From positions 1 to 62,949 of the forward strand of contig JAGEMR010000160.1 in NCBI GenBank assembly GCA_021030915.1: 62,949 nt of DNA. The letters run 5' to 3'. The translations under genes were made by a program, and so were the position numbers. Below are positions 1-12,137 of this stretch, one piece after another. Position 1 is the first letter of the stretch. Each line of letters starts with the position of its first letter. The notes beneath the pieces were generated by a model that saw only the letters and a program-made list of their open reading frames with translations, ran no database searches and was not told the DNA's origin. This DNA comes from Astrothelium macrocarpum. Its lineage: Eukaryota > Ascomycota > Dothideomycetes > Trypetheliales > Trypetheliaceae.

Positions 1-590
1 TTTTTTAATATATATTATTATTATTAATATAATTATCATATTCATTATAAAATTTATTTTATTAAAATTATATATATCTTTTTTATATATTTTATATTTG
101 GCCATTATATTATATAATAATTTAAATCAATCTGAAATAATTTTTGAATTTTTTTATAATATTTTTTAATAATCATAAAATTGATTAAATTTGATTTTAA
201 AAATTGATTATATATTAATAAATCATTTTATTTAATATTTATTAATAGATTCATTTTCATATAATTATAATAAAAAATTGGTCATATTTTTTATATTAAA
301 AAAATATAATAAAAATTTTTTAAAATTTTAATCAAATATATATTTGATTAATAATTATTTTTTAAATTAATTCAATTTATAATTTTATATATATATTAAT
401 GTACATTATTATTGATTATTTATTTTATCATATAAAATAAATTTAGAAATATTATATATTTTTATAATTATATACTGATTTAATTTTTAATCAGATTTTT
501 TTACAATTTTAATTATATTAATAATAAAAATAATATTCTTTTTTTTGATATAAATTGATATAGTGATTAGAAAATTATGACGCGACGAAA
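1..590. repeat. AT-rich tract, probably RIP-degraded repeat
   Basis: Almost pure A/T sequence with very few G or C and stop codons in all frames. The change to ordinary composition near position 575-590 is abrupt. The texture is the same as in the degraded retrotransposon at the right end of the window, so a mutated transposon copy is the likely source, but I could not read any transposon protein motif here. No gene is seen. Confidence 0.7.
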
Positions 591-1660
591 ATTTAAATGG
601 TTTTTTGATGCGGAAAGTGTGCGGCTGGGTGATATGCGCGGCTGGGTGGTAAACCACGTTATATTAAAAGAGAAATTTTAGCTAAATGGCTCGATCGCTT
701 AGTCATTTGGGGGCCGCTCTCCATTTTCTCGGGACTGCTCGGGCCTGCTCACTCTTTGCTCGCCCCACATAGTACCTCTTCTTAACCATCACGCTTATTG
801 GCCTACTGTCTCTCTTCAGCTCTTCGTGCCTTTTAGAATTGTCAACTCGGCACGAGAAAAGACCAATCATGCTTTAAGGAATGCAAGAAGACCATTGTCT
901 CTTTGTCCGTCTTCAATAACGACGGCGTGACCAATTGTTTTCCGGAATTTAATTATACATTTGAAACCATATGCTGCATGAATCGTAATTCCCGTTTTAG
1001 TTGTTTATTTACGATAGTGTAGATACGGCATGTATGTGTGTCAATCGGATCCGCGATGAATGCAGCATATTGGAGCGTATAGTGGATACCAAACCCATCA
1101 TGAAAAGGACTCGGTAGGATTTTAATAGCATTAAAATATTGAATCCGCAACGACTTTGTACGGTGGACAACACAGCTCGTCGACCGGGAACACTTCGAAT
1201 GGGAGCTCTTTGAAAGACTTCCATTCGTCATTTCTTGAGAGTAGGGGCAAATGACAATTGTCGTTCAGCAAATTTTCATCGACGTAAGGTTGAGACGGGA
1301 GTATCAACACCTTGTCACTCCGCAAACAATAATGCGACTTCGTGTGGAGTATCTCTTCACTGATCTTGCTATACTGTGCCTCACTGTTGCATTTAGATTT
1401 CGTTATAGTTCTCTAGCGCTTACCCTAATCGTTGATCGGCCAATACTGTGCCGCAGTGCTATGGTTCTTCTATGCACCTGTTGCCAAGGTTCCCAAATGA
1501 TTTCACTGTGCCTTATCACTGTCTCGTTTCCGTTCCGCAATTTGATCACTTGTTCAGCACATTCCTTCTTAGAGATTACTCTGCTTGCGACCTTCCACGG
1601 CCATGATCTCGAACCCTTTTCAACCGGATGCGCATTACATTCAGGGGTTCTACCCGTGCT
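591..1660. other. No assignable gene; P450 downstream region
   Basis: Base composition is normal. Near 600-650 a short direct repeat containing GCGGCTGGGTG occurs twice, right beside the AT-rich boundary. Between about 950 and 1325 the minus strand reads in two adjoining frames (for example KELPFEVFPVDEL near 1190 and a segment ending YTIVNKQLKREL near 1000). These look protein-like but match no family I recognise, so a decayed gene fragment is possible. The plus-strand ORF at 1251-1664 has no recognisable features. Confidence 0.4.
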
Positions 1661-3709
1661 CTAAACTCCATCTTGCTTTTTGAGAGGCGGTTTCCGGTGC
1701 GCAATCTTAACTTTGATCTTGTCATTGAACATCATGTAGTGCCGACGAAGATCCCACTCCTTGGTTGGATCCTCCAACGAAATATCATAGCGCGTAATCA
1801 GCATGGCTGTGACCTTGTACAAGCTCGCCATGGCCAAGAACCGGCCCATACACCGGCGATTGCCGCCGCCCCATACGAACATGTTGAGTTCGTCCATCTT
1901 CCGCAGACGCTCAGAATATGCCTCAGCTTCCTCTCCGTACCGTCGCAGCCACCGGTCAGGGCTGAATATGTCGGCGTCCGGGCCGTAGACATTGCGATCG
2001 CGTGTCATGACAGACGGATTGAGGCCAACAATTGTGCCTGTGGGTATGAAGCGGCCGTCAGGAAGCATAAGACCAGAGTCAGGAACTATACAATGCAAAA
2101 CATTAGCATTCTTCTTTTCCTAAAGATTCAAAGATTGATGTTCAAAACGACGCATCCCGAGAGCTGCCATGGTCTTCTTTTGCCTCCATAGCAAAGCAAA
2201 GCTTCTTAAACTTCGGTATATCACGAAAATAGACAGAAGGAAACTGCGAGATTTGCGTACCCACACGCTCTAAACACAGTCCCACGCTGGAATGGATGCG
2301 CAGACCCTCCTTTATAACAGCTTCAAGGTAGGAGAAATTGCCACTATCATGCAATTCTTCGTAGCTTGCAGGGAAGCGCAGGTCAGCTGCGTCAAGCTCG
2401 ATCCGGAGTCTGTCAAGGACAGAGGGATTCCGGAGGAGGTGATAAATCGTAGCTTTTTGAACATTGGCTGTGGGGTCAGCTCCGGCGGTGATCTAATGAT
2501 GAATAAGCTTGTGGACTTTTTTGTTGCCGTCTGACAAGATTCCAAGAGGCTTACATTGGTCATAATATACATCACAATGCCGTCGTCCGTGACGACTTCT
2601 GGGTACAACTGCTTGGCCTCTAAGAAGCTGGCAAGGAAGTCCTTTTTGACATCAGGGGTCCCCTTCTCTGGGTCTCCGGCACCTGGGTAAAGTGACGACT
2701 TGACGGCAGAGACACGCTCCATCAACCGGGCAAAGCTAAAACTCACGACGTGATCGAACACATCAACCGTCTTGGGACGATATCGATTCATGTTGAGTAG
2801 CTTTGCGAGCCACGGCATTTGGCCAACCTGAAGATGTTAGCATCTTCTGTGAAGCTTCAGCAAAGGAAAGACAAATACCAGGCCCAAATACATAATAGAC
2901 AGTTCGCCGGTGTGGATCATGTTCTTGACATCGGTCCCGGTCTTCATGAAGCCCATTTCGCTACTCCACGTCATCTCGCCCAGGAGATCCCAAGCAACTG
3001 GTAGACGGAAACACGGTCAGTACAACCTTGAAATATGATTATGCGTGACTGCGACATAACGCGTACAGTAAGATATCCAATCGGCAATATCGCAGGTCTT
3101 AGCCGAATTAGCACCGTCGACGAAACGTGCCTCAAGCTGTTCGCAAAGAAGGAACATGGCGCGATCAATAAGATTCTCGTAATCAAGGACACCTTGAATT
3201 GAGTAAGATTTCTGAATTGGTGTAATCTGCTCCAGATGAAACTCGTTACTGCGCGTCGAGAAGACGTGCTCTGTTCTATTACCGTGAACTAGGGCATCGC
3301 TGGCCGTGTAGAAATGACTCTGTCGAGACAAAGTTAGCAAAGGGTGCTTGCCCAAGGCCAGTCTCTTAATCTAGTTCAGGCTACACAACGTGAAAGAAGC
3401 ACAAACCTTGCGGAAACTACCCCGGGAGTTGTAAATGATGGGAATCAAGGCTGGGTCGTTTAGGGCGACCATGTTTGGGCCAAGTCGAACGGCAATTCCA
3501 TGCTTGGCGTGGAGCTTCTGCTGAGTTATGGGAGAGGTAAACTTGTAGTAGTCGTACACGCGCCAAAGATTGGTGAACTTGGCAAGAAATGGACCAGGGA
3601 TATCTTTTAGTGGCGATATGAGGTAGCTGATGATGTAGTATACCAATATAGTAGTCACGGCCACTCCTACAGCCACTGGCAGCAAATAGGGAGTAGGTAA
3701 GACAGCCAT
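1661..3709 (-). CDS. Cytochrome P450 monooxygenase (pisatin demethylase/benzoate hydroxylase-like)
   Basis: Haem-thiolate monooxygenase, expected in the endoplasmic reticulum membrane; substrate unknown. Six exons fit: 3407-3709, 3067-3319, 2879-2997, 2555-2827, 2261-2492 and 1661-2085, giving 534 codons, a full-length fungal P450. The ATG at 3709 opens a hydrophobic anchor (about residues 5-30) followed by the proline-rich hinge IPGPF. The I-helix reads AGADPTA (about 319-325), the ExxR motif is EGLR (378-381), and the haem loop is WGGGNRRCMG with the ligand Cys near 472. Two details are unusual: Trp replaces the usual Phe at the start of the haem loop, and Pro follows the I-helix Asp. No stop or frameshift is seen, so the gene looks functional. 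It stands alone without other biosynthetic genes beside it, which leaves detoxification or a small pathway open. Confidence 0.93.
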
Positions 3710-5313
3710 GATCTGCAACGAGTTTGATGCCTTTGAGGGGTCTAGCTCGAAAAGAGCAGGATGGGCAGTTAGTCCGTTCCAAGAGCTTGCATTGAGATTG
3801 GAAGCTCCAGGAAATTTTCATGGAAGCAACATCGTCCCTCGCCAGGGCAAGGTCATTTATACACGTAGTATCAGACACCAAGAGCTAAAAGTCTGCTCGG
3901 TTCAATTTCTCTTGCTGCTTACTGTCAGCTCTCAGTAACTCATCAGGTGAGGAGAATGCAGCGTACGGACGCTTGTATACGAAGGACATATCATTCTATT
4001 CCCATCAGAGTTAGCAATCTCGCAAATTCACGGCAGACAACCCGGTTTGGTTGCATCTTTAGCAAGCTTGTTAATTTCATTAAGCGTTCCGTGTGGGCTG
4101 ATGTCAAAAGCTAATCGATTTCTAGTGTGATCCTTATCACGTTGCAGTATTATTTCTGTACAAAAACATCTGAATTGCACATCGCCAGCCGACGGGATAG
4201 CAGACGAAAAAGTTATCAGACCTTGGTGTGTCATAATGACAGCATCTAGAAACCGATATGTTCTAGGGCTCTTTGTTCTTTTAGCTCATCCGTATAGAGA
4301 ATATCGTCAGTATCACATGTGCCAACAGAGGCAGACATGCCGACGTTAATCAATCGACCATTCGCATCGATCATTCGATTCTCCCATTTAGGTGCTAACA
4401 GAGACTTCTATCTGTAGATAAGATGAGGGCCGAAAGCTAAGCAGGCGCTTATCCCAAGGTGGTACGTAGCTGGTGATCATATGTTTGCGGGGTTGGGGCA
4501 CAGGCAGAGCTTGTTCCAAGATACAAATTAGAATGATAGGAAATGGTACGACTTTGGATGCTCCACACCAACGATTTGGGCGGATATTGAATTCTCGTCA
4601 TTGACCGGAAGACTCTTCCTGGAGGGTATTCTTACAAAGGTGGTGCGGCCGGCCTTGGTAAAGCGTATTTGGGGTTGAATTCTAGTAGTGCGACTATTTT
4701 TGCAGTCACTGTTTGTACAGAATATTGTGGTAGGCCGATTAGACCGATCAGACTAAGAAAGCTTGAAGTAGGGTTTGCCTTGTGTATCTTACTGCATGCA
4801 TAGAGCGAGGCAAAGGTAGGTGATCAGGCGAGCAGACTGGAAAACCTCGATGATTGGTCACTCTCTTCCACATGTGAGGAATCAGAAGAGACCTCAGGAC
4901 CTTTTAAATCAAATTGCCACCAGTGAGGACCGCCGCTTTCGAAGCTCCATATGCTGTTTGCTGTGTCCAAAATCCGTCCCGTCAAGCAAAAGTTTATCTA
5001 TTTTTCTTATTTATTAGAATGTGTCAGATATCGCCGTAGACAAGGGTTTTCCGGTATTCGTCGTCTTATGCGGATGGGGGACTTCTAGCTCGTCGCATAA
5101 TAGGGATGGAATTGGGTATAGTTTGAGCTGTACAAAGGCAAGGTAGGGTGACTTGAGCTGTAGCAGTTGCAGGCAACAACACGGTGATATCGGTGGATTA
5201 TTAATCCGACGCTGAGCCTCACCCAACTCCTTCCGTGACCCTTCAATCAAACCCGACTCCACCGTCTTCTCCGCGTAACATCATCACCGTCATTGTCACA
5301 CACGTCGAACAAT
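3710..5313. other. Intergenic, P450 and branchpoint-bridging protein promoters
   Basis: About 1.6 kb between two divergently transcribed genes. Only short ORFs without family resemblance occur (for example 4028-4234 minus). It should hold the promoters of both flanking genes. I see no RNA gene or repeat. Confidence 0.5.
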
Positions 5314-7588
5314 ATGTCGTGGCGCAATCAAGGCATCACGGGCTCGAACAATGTTCCATTAGGCACACGTCGCAGATTCGGTGGCAGTGATGGCCAGTCC
5401 ACTCTCCCTGCCGATGGTGGCTACAATCCCTCGGAGCCATCTGCTGGATTTTCCGACGCGAATGGCAAGCGTGGTCGGAGTCCTGTTGCAGGTATTCCTT
5501 ACATTTCTCCTTACGCTTCTCTTGTACCCGCCTATTACAGCAAAAAAGGTATTAATATGTATACAGCGGAGGCAGGTGAAGATGCTGCCAAGCGTCGCAA
5601 GAAGCGGAACCGATGGGGCGATGCATCCGAAAACAAGGCTGCTGGCTTGATGGGTCTGCCAACTGCCATCAGCGGGCATATGACGGCCGAGCAGCTCGAC
5701 GCCTACACCACCCACTTGAGAATTGAAGAGATCAGCCAGAAGCTGCGCATTAATGATGTGGTTCCAGCTGACGGTGACCGGTCAGTCCCCCGACATTTGC
5801 TTTTGGTCGCTCCACTAACGATAAGAAAGATCTCCTTCACCACCACCTCAATATGATAATTTTGGTCGTCGTACTAACACGCGTGAAACTCGTTACCGTA
5901 AACGCTTAGAAGATGAACGTCATAAGCTGGTCGAGAAAGCCATCAAAATCATTCCCAACTACCACCCACCTTCTGACTACAGGCGCCCAACGAAAACTCA
6001 AGAGAAGGTCTATGTGCCGGTCAATGATTATCCGGAAATTAACTTTAGTATGACTTCAAACCCCCGATTTCTAACTTACCATCCCCCAGCCCTTCTAACT
6101 CTATTGTTCCATGTAATATTACTGTGTCTAGATCTAGATACAGTAATGCAATGTCATTTTCATCAGCATATGTGTCCATCGCCACTTATTCACTCACAAG
6201 ACAGTCGCTAACCTAACCTTTTCTTCTCTACTAATAGTCGGACTCTTAATTGGACCTCGTGGCAATACACTCAAGAAGATGGAAACTGAATCACAAGCGA
6301 AGATTGCCATCCGTGGCAAAGGCTCCGTTAAAGAGGGCAAGGGTAGATCTGACGCGGCTCACACCAGCAACCAGGAAGAAGACCTTCATTGTCTCATCAT
6401 GGCTGACACGGAAGAAAAGGTCATCAAGGCCAAGAAACTTATCCACAATGTCATCGAAACCGTAAGTGATCAGCCAATTACCCTCATCAGCTACCAAATC
6501 AACACTCAATATACTTACACCTCTCTCTTTTCACAGGCCGCCTCTATCCCCGAAGGCCAAAACGAGCTCAAGCGCAACCAACTCCGCGAGCTCGCCGCGC
6601 TCAACGGCACCCTCCGCGACGACGAAAACCAAGCGTGCCAGAACTGCGGCGAGATCGGGCACCGCAAGTACGACTGCCCGCAGCAGAAGAACTACACGGC
6701 CTCCATCATCTGCCGCATCTGCGGCAACGCGGGCCACATGGCGCGCGACTGCCCGGACCGCCAGCGCGGCCAGGACTGGCGCCAGAACCCGCCAACAACC
6801 CCGACCAACGGCGGCATGGCCGGCCGGCCGCGCATCGAGGCCGGCGCTGGCGGAGACGCGCAGGAGCGCGAGTACGCGTCGCTGATGCAGGAGATCTCCG
6901 GCGGCGGCCCCATCGGCGACAATTCGGGCGCGGCACGCATCGAGGCGGGTCCCGGCGCCTACGACGATGGCGCTGCGAATGGCTACGGCGCGCAGCAGGA
7001 TCCGAGCAGCTTGAAGCCGTGGCAGCGTGGGCCGACGGGCGCGCCGGCGCCGTGGCATCGTGGTCGCGAGCAGGGTGCCAGCAGTGGCGGGGCGCCGCCG
7101 TGGGCGCGTGGTGGTGGAGCGCCGGGTGCGGGTGGTGAGGGCGGGTATGGTGGTGGGGCAGCGGGTGGAGCGCCGACGCCGTGGGCTCAGCAGGGCTCGG
7201 CGGCGCCGTGGCAGCAGCAGCAGCCGCCGCAGCCTCCGAGCGGTGGCCAGCAGGGCTATGGTGGGTATGCTGGATACGGTGCGCCGGGGTATGGGGATCA
7301 GAGCGGTGGGTACGGGCAGGTTCCGGGGATGGGCGCGCCGCCTGGATTGGGTGCGCCGCCGGGTATGGGTATGTATGGTGGGTATGGTCAGGGACATACA
7401 GAGACGCCGCCTCCACCGCCGCCTGGGAGTGCGCCGCCTCCGCCCCCGGGGGGCGCGCCACCTCCACCTCCGGGTGATGCTCCTCCGCCTCCGGTATGTT
7501 TATGTTGACGGTATGGTTAGATGACTGCTTGCTGATGATTGTGTAGCCTCCGAGTGATCTACCTCCTCCCCCGCCCCCGGGAGCGTAG
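5314..7588 (+). CDS. Branchpoint-bridging protein / splicing factor 1 (BBP, SF1)
   Basis: Nuclear splicing factor that recognises the intron branch-point sequence in the early spliceosome. Exons 5314-5780, 5830-6047, 6238-6461, 6537-7493 and 7547-7588 give 635 codons. The start MSWRNQGITGSNN is typical of the fungal family. Order of parts: SF1 helix-hairpin region (KRRKKRNRWGD, then LRIEEISQKLRINDVVP), KH-QUA2 domain with GPRG near residue 233, two CCHC zinc knuckles (Cys337-Cys350 and Cys362-Cys375), then a Gly/Gln-rich stretch and a Pro-rich tail ending PPPPPPGA. The last exon is only 42 nt and carries the final Pro repeat; reading through its intron would instead end in VCLC. In exon 1, positions 5492-5566 form a possible 75-nt in-frame intron (GTATTC to TACAG); its removal would give 610 residues and may be the true form. 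The strong GC bias of exon 4 is due to Gly, Ala and Pro codons. Confidence 0.96.
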
Positions 7589-8137
7589 AGAAATAGTATA
7601 AAGCGCGGATATAACAGCTTAGTGGAAATGGATATGGCATGAGAGCGCTGGTCATAGATGACTTGGGTGTAGTCACCAAGGTTGAAAAGCGGAAGCGGCA
7701 GCAAGCTTGGAAGCGGATGGAGATGGGGCTGCTCTGCTGCGAAACGGCGCAAGGAATGCGATTTTTGTCTCACAGCTCATTAAGGTTGCTTCAGTTTTCT
7801 GTGCACATGTCATCCCGGGTACTGTAATTTCTTTCCCAGACCATTGATTCTACATTTGTACTTTTATCATTTATATGCAGCATTTGAAGTTGAAGCACGC
7901 GTAAAAGGACGTTAAATGCAGTGCGTGTCGTAAAATGGCGTGAACAATGCCGTTCACCGCCTTCTCTTTGGACGCTTTTGCACCCCATCCAGGTAGTCTG
8001 TTCGTGATTTTGTGTCCCTTCCTGACTTTGCAACTGCTTGTAGTCACAATAACTACAACCTAACATATAACATGAGCATTAATTCTAGCAAAAAGTCGGA
8101 AAGCAATAGATGAGTTGCAAACGAAGATTGTACAAGC
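7589..8137. other. Convergent 3' regions
   Basis: Space between the ends of the branchpoint-bridging protein gene (+) and the glutathione transferase gene (-). It should hold both 3' untranslated regions. No gene is recognised. Confidence 0.5.
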
Positions 8138-9250
8138 TCACTTTTCTGCATCCTTCTTCATACCCTCTTGCACTAACGCCCGTCCCTTCGCGGCAAGCTC
8201 TTCCATCTTTGCCGGATCTGCGAGAATCTCCTTGAACCTATTTACGTCAGGAACGTTCGAGCCCCTCTGAAAAGCCTATGTCGAATCTCGATTAGCTGAA
8301 ATTCCCAATCGACACCTATCCAGTCTATTCCAAACTTACCGGCCTTTCTCCCAATCTCTGTTCCCATTCTCTTAATTTCGGAAATTCTCCCATATCCACA
8401 TCTGCCCAAGCAACGAGTCCCACCCACCCCCAACACGTGATATCAGCGATCGTCAGCTTGTCCCCGACGAGAAACTGTTTATTTCCCTCCGCGAGATGCG
8501 TTTCCAACACACGGTAGAGACGTCGGGTTTCGTTCTGGTAGCGGGATGCGCCGTAGGCGTGTTGGGATGCGGGGGGAGGGGCATAACGGACGAAGTGGTT
8601 TGCTTGGCCTTGCATGGGGCCAATATCTGTAGATTTGAGCATACTTGTGTCATATAGGGAGAGCGAAGGATGGCTTGTGGACTAATATAGGGGAAGCTGA
8701 AGAAAACGTAGATAGGATCGGGGCAGATCCGACTAAAGAGAAGGACAGAAAGGAGAAAAAGGAAGCACATACTGGCATTCTGGAAAAACACCCAGCTTAA
8801 CATATCATGCCATTCGCGCGTCCCTACGGGAAAGCCCAACTTGTTCTCCGGATCATAGTGCGTGGTGATGTACAGTAGGATGCTGCCACTCTCCCAGAGT
8901 TGCACTGGTTCGTCTTTGTTGCCGCCACCAGTCACAGCCGCAGGTGGATGCGTGTCGACGAGAGCAGGGATGCGGCCGTTGGGGTTGATACGTAGGAACC
9001 AGTCTGATTTTTGCTCGTTTTGGGTCATGTCGACTTTGATGGGTTTGTAGGGAACGCTGTAGGGCAATGAGGGGGAAGAAAGTTAGTGGTGGTGATAAGG
9101 AAATGGAAGAACGAAGGAGAAGAGGAGAACGAGCTGAATGAGAGGTCGTAGGGACAAGCCATACCCAAGTTCTTCGAGAGCAATAGAGATTTTGATCCCA
9201 TTGGGAGTTGTTGAGGAATAGAGGACAAGGTTCGGTTCAGTGGAAGCCAT
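8138..9250 (-). CDS. Glutathione S-transferase, Ure2-like
   Basis: Cytosolic enzyme expected to conjugate glutathione to electrophiles or reduce peroxides. Exons 9165-9250, 8773-9056, 8340-8626 and 8138-8275 give 264 codons. The start MASTEPNLVLYSSTTPNG and the segment INPNGRIPALVD followed by WESGSILLYI are the thioredoxin-fold N-terminal domain, including the glutathione-contacting ES pair. The C-terminal helical domain contains IGPMQGQANHF and FLVGDKLTIADI, both typical of the Ure2-like class. All three junctions restore the frame with GT-AG ends. The catalytic Ser/Tyr typical of some classes is not obvious; the early Ser-Ser-Thr-Thr region is the candidate. It is convergent with the branchpoint-bridging protein gene and functionally unrelated to it. 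Confidence 0.92.
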
Positions 9251-10257
9251 CTTGTTTTGGATCAAATGTCAAATTCCTGCAGTCAAGAGAATGTCAAAGT
9301 CTCTGGTAATGAGGAGAGCAGTGAAGTTAGAGAGACAGTGATTCATGTATTTACCTTTCTTCAAAAACCGTATTTTTGGCGAATGAAGTTTGGTTATTGG
9401 CTTTGTAATCAGTGGCAAGGGACGGTACCTAGGGTTGGGGCCGCATGAATCCTCTTTATGAATTAGGATAGGTATCAAAGCGAGGGTGGGGCTCTGAACT
9501 GCAACCTAAATGACATCATGCTTTCCTTTTTTTTCGTATTCCTAAAAGAAAAAGTTGCACTACAATTAAACGTTGAGAATTGAAGCACATTAGAAGTACT
9601 GCAAAATTGTAATTTTGTGAGAAACGTGAGTTGCATTATTTCTACATACATGTTCTGCATGGTAGATAAAACTAAGTGCAACACTGCATGGCGGGTCGAC
9701 ATGCATGGGTAGCGGAGAGAATTGTGTTGACTACGATAGTAAGCTTGGAAGTTCTGTGTGAGAGTAAGAGAGGAAGAGCAAGTGTCGAGAGATAGTGCTG
9801 AAAGCCAAGTGTGGACCAAGTTACAAATGGATGACAATTTGTGAGAATGGTGGTCGCACGCATTCGTCCTTGTGTAATTGAAGCTGAGGGAGGACGATCG
9901 GAGTAACTTGAGAGTAAAGTGGATGTATCCGGTAAGGACGGCTCGATGAAGTCAGGGGTGTCAAGGTTGTGGATTGCAAAGGACGGACACGCTGAAATAC
10001 AAGCCCTGCTCGAATGCGCCCATCATACGTCGTGAATTTCATTATCGATTGTGAGAAAGGGTGTAGAGAAGGTTCGAAGCCAAGTGAGTAGTAAAGTGTA
10101 GAGCCAAAATTAGTAAATGAGCCATTTTTAGACGTGCTGCCCGGGAGAATGCCAAGCGATGAGGCATTGGTGGTACAAGACCGAGCACAGGTCGGTCGCA
10201 GCACAATTTTTCTGAGCGATGTCATCAAGCAAGCAGCTTCTAACAAGCACGCTTCTC
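9251..10257. other. Intergenic, no gene recognised
   Basis: About 1 kb holding the promoter side of the glutathione transferase gene and the 3' side of the KH-protein gene, both on the minus strand. ORFs on the minus strand (9475-9837, 9821-10261) have low-complexity translations without family features and are probably chance. Confidence 0.45.
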
Positions 10258-11467
10258 TCAAACTTGCTCGCCATCTGGCATCTGGCTCCTTCTCATCTTC
10301 TCTGCCTCCAGGTTCTCGTAAAGGAGGTAGAGCGCTTTTTCATTGGACCCAGCACTACCAGTTATTGTAAACATGCGCTCGCCAGAATCATCGTGAGGAG
10401 CTTTGGCGATGGAGATGCGTGCTCCAGAACTCCTTCTGATTTCGCTGATTTTGCTACCACCACGGCCAATGATGCAGCCAACCATGTCTGATGGAATACT
10501 GATATTTTGTGTTTGAATCTCCTCACCATCTTCAGTGGTTGTAGGCATTGGTGGCCGATCGCCACGATCGACAGGTGGGGGCCGTCGGTATGATGGCGGT
10601 CCATCGGTAAAGTCTGCTCCGTTGCCAGTACGGCTGTAACCAGAGCGCATATTTCCCATGCCATTCGTCAAAGGCGCGCTGCCAGACTGCACGCGCATGG
10701 CAGGGTTGTAAAGCACCGTCCCATACCCACGAGCCTCGTCGTCAACCAAGCATTTACCAATCTCCCAAACAGCTTTCTCGATGCCCTCGGGGGTACCCTG
10801 AACCTCGACGACACGCTCGGTGGATTGCGGAAGCATTTCCTTTTGCGCGACCATGCGCACACCAGCACTGTCTTGAATCTGCTTGATCTTGAGGCCTTGT
10901 CGACCGATGATAGTGCCCATCTGATTGTGGGAGATGAGGAGTCGAACAGCTGTGAATGGTGTATAAGCGACAGATCAATTTGAGAATGTATAATTGTTCA
11001 TGAGCTTTGCAAGGAAGAAATCATGAAGACTGAAAGATTTGGAATGCATGTCCATGCTCTTCTTCGACAGCTGGAGAATACTTACGATGCGTGTTTGGAT
11101 TAACAGCTCCGCCCATGCCCATCTGTGGCGCTCCCTTCAGTAGCGCATCTGCAACGATACCATAGGCTTTGGACATGGCGTCCAACGATCCAGTCACAGA
11201 AAGTACTCGATCGTGGACGCCTTGGACTACCTTGCTAACACCGGCTCGAACTCCAGTCTTTTCTCGCAAGTCTGCGACGTTTTGACCGGCTTTACCGATA
11301 ATGACACCGGCTTCTTTGGAAGAAACAATGGCACGGAGGGTCAGATTGGCTTGAGCGTACTCTTCTTCAGTTCGCTGCGGACCATCACCATCTTGAACAT
11401 GCGAGTTATGCAAAGCTTCGGTAAGTTGATTCACCCCCTGAGCGCCAGTCCCGTCTTCGCCAGACAT
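10258..11467 (-). CDS. Three-KH-domain RNA-binding protein (PCBP/Pbp2/Rnc1-like)
   Basis: Poly(C)-binding type RNA-binding protein, expected to control mRNA stability or translation. Exons 11086-11467 and 10258-10949 give 357 codons with a GT-AG intron between them. The ATG at 11467 (MSGEDGTGAQ) is preferred over non-ATG extension upstream. Three KH domains are visible by their GXXG loops: VIIGKAGQNV (KH1), TIIGRQGLKI (KH2) and CIIGRGGSKI (KH3). A Gly/Arg/Pro-rich linker (PPSYRRPPPVDRGDRP) separates KH2 and KH3. The protein ends shortly after KH3. Length and domain spacing agree with fungal Rnc1/Pbp2-type proteins. The long AG/CT-rich leader upstream may be a 5' untranslated region. Confidence 0.94.
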
Positions 11468-12137
11468 AGTCAATGATGTAAGGTTAGCGCTCTTCTTCAA
11501 TGTCTTTGTACTAAGAAGAGCGACGACGGACACAAACCGACAGGAATAGAGTGTGGATATACTCTAGTAGTGATCTCAGGAATCAAGAGACTCGAGGGCT
11601 GGTGCGAAGGTAAAGTCGCGAGCAGTGTTGGCGATGAAGGGAAGCTATGCGATGATGTTTGGAGCAACTTGTGGCGTCGGTGGTACCTGCTTGACGCGGT
11701 GGCACTTGACAGAAGGAGCAAGTGGGTGGAAGTGGCGGGGAACAAGTGCGGAGTCAGGAAGCTGCGCGCAAGCGGGTGGCGACACAGGAAGAGGATGGCG
11801 AGCGATGAAAAGGTAAGTGTGAGTGGAACGGGGAAGAGAAAGGTGATTGAGAGGGTGCGGGCGACAGAGAATACGAGTGTGGTGGGGTGAGGAGAGAGAA
11901 AAAAAGGTGGAGGTGGGAAGTTGCAAGCGGGAGTGAGGGACAGAAGCTGGATGGGTTGGGATGATGCGCCCCGGTCACACACCCCAAAACTTGTCCACTG
12001 GCCCTCTTCTCTTTACCCTGCCTGCTGTGTGAGATGGTATCACTGCGTACCCGCAAAAGACGTTACACGAGTTTAATTCCACCCATAGCATCGCATCCGT
12101 GAAGCCGACAACGTTTTGGACACCATTGGCCGCGCCT
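11468..12137. promoter_or_regulatory. Probable promoter/leader of the KH-protein gene
   Basis: On the minus strand this stretch is pyrimidine-rich (purine-rich on plus between about 11,800 and 11,930), a common feature of fungal promoters near transcription starts. ORFs on both strands (for example 11570-11890 plus) read as low-complexity sequence and are not supported as genes. The far end holds the 3' region of the alcohol dehydrogenase gene. Confidence 0.4.

Noticed and set aside
1..590. Considered as a telomere or centromere-core sequence
   Set aside because: No telomeric TTAGGG repeats; AT-rich texture alone equals the RIP-mutated element at the other end.
6531..7773. Long minus-strand ORFs (288 and 355 codons) opposite the branchpoint-bridging protein
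   Set aside because: They are Arg/His/Pro/Ala-rich shadows of the GC-rich Gly/Pro coding exon on the plus strand and contain no family motif.
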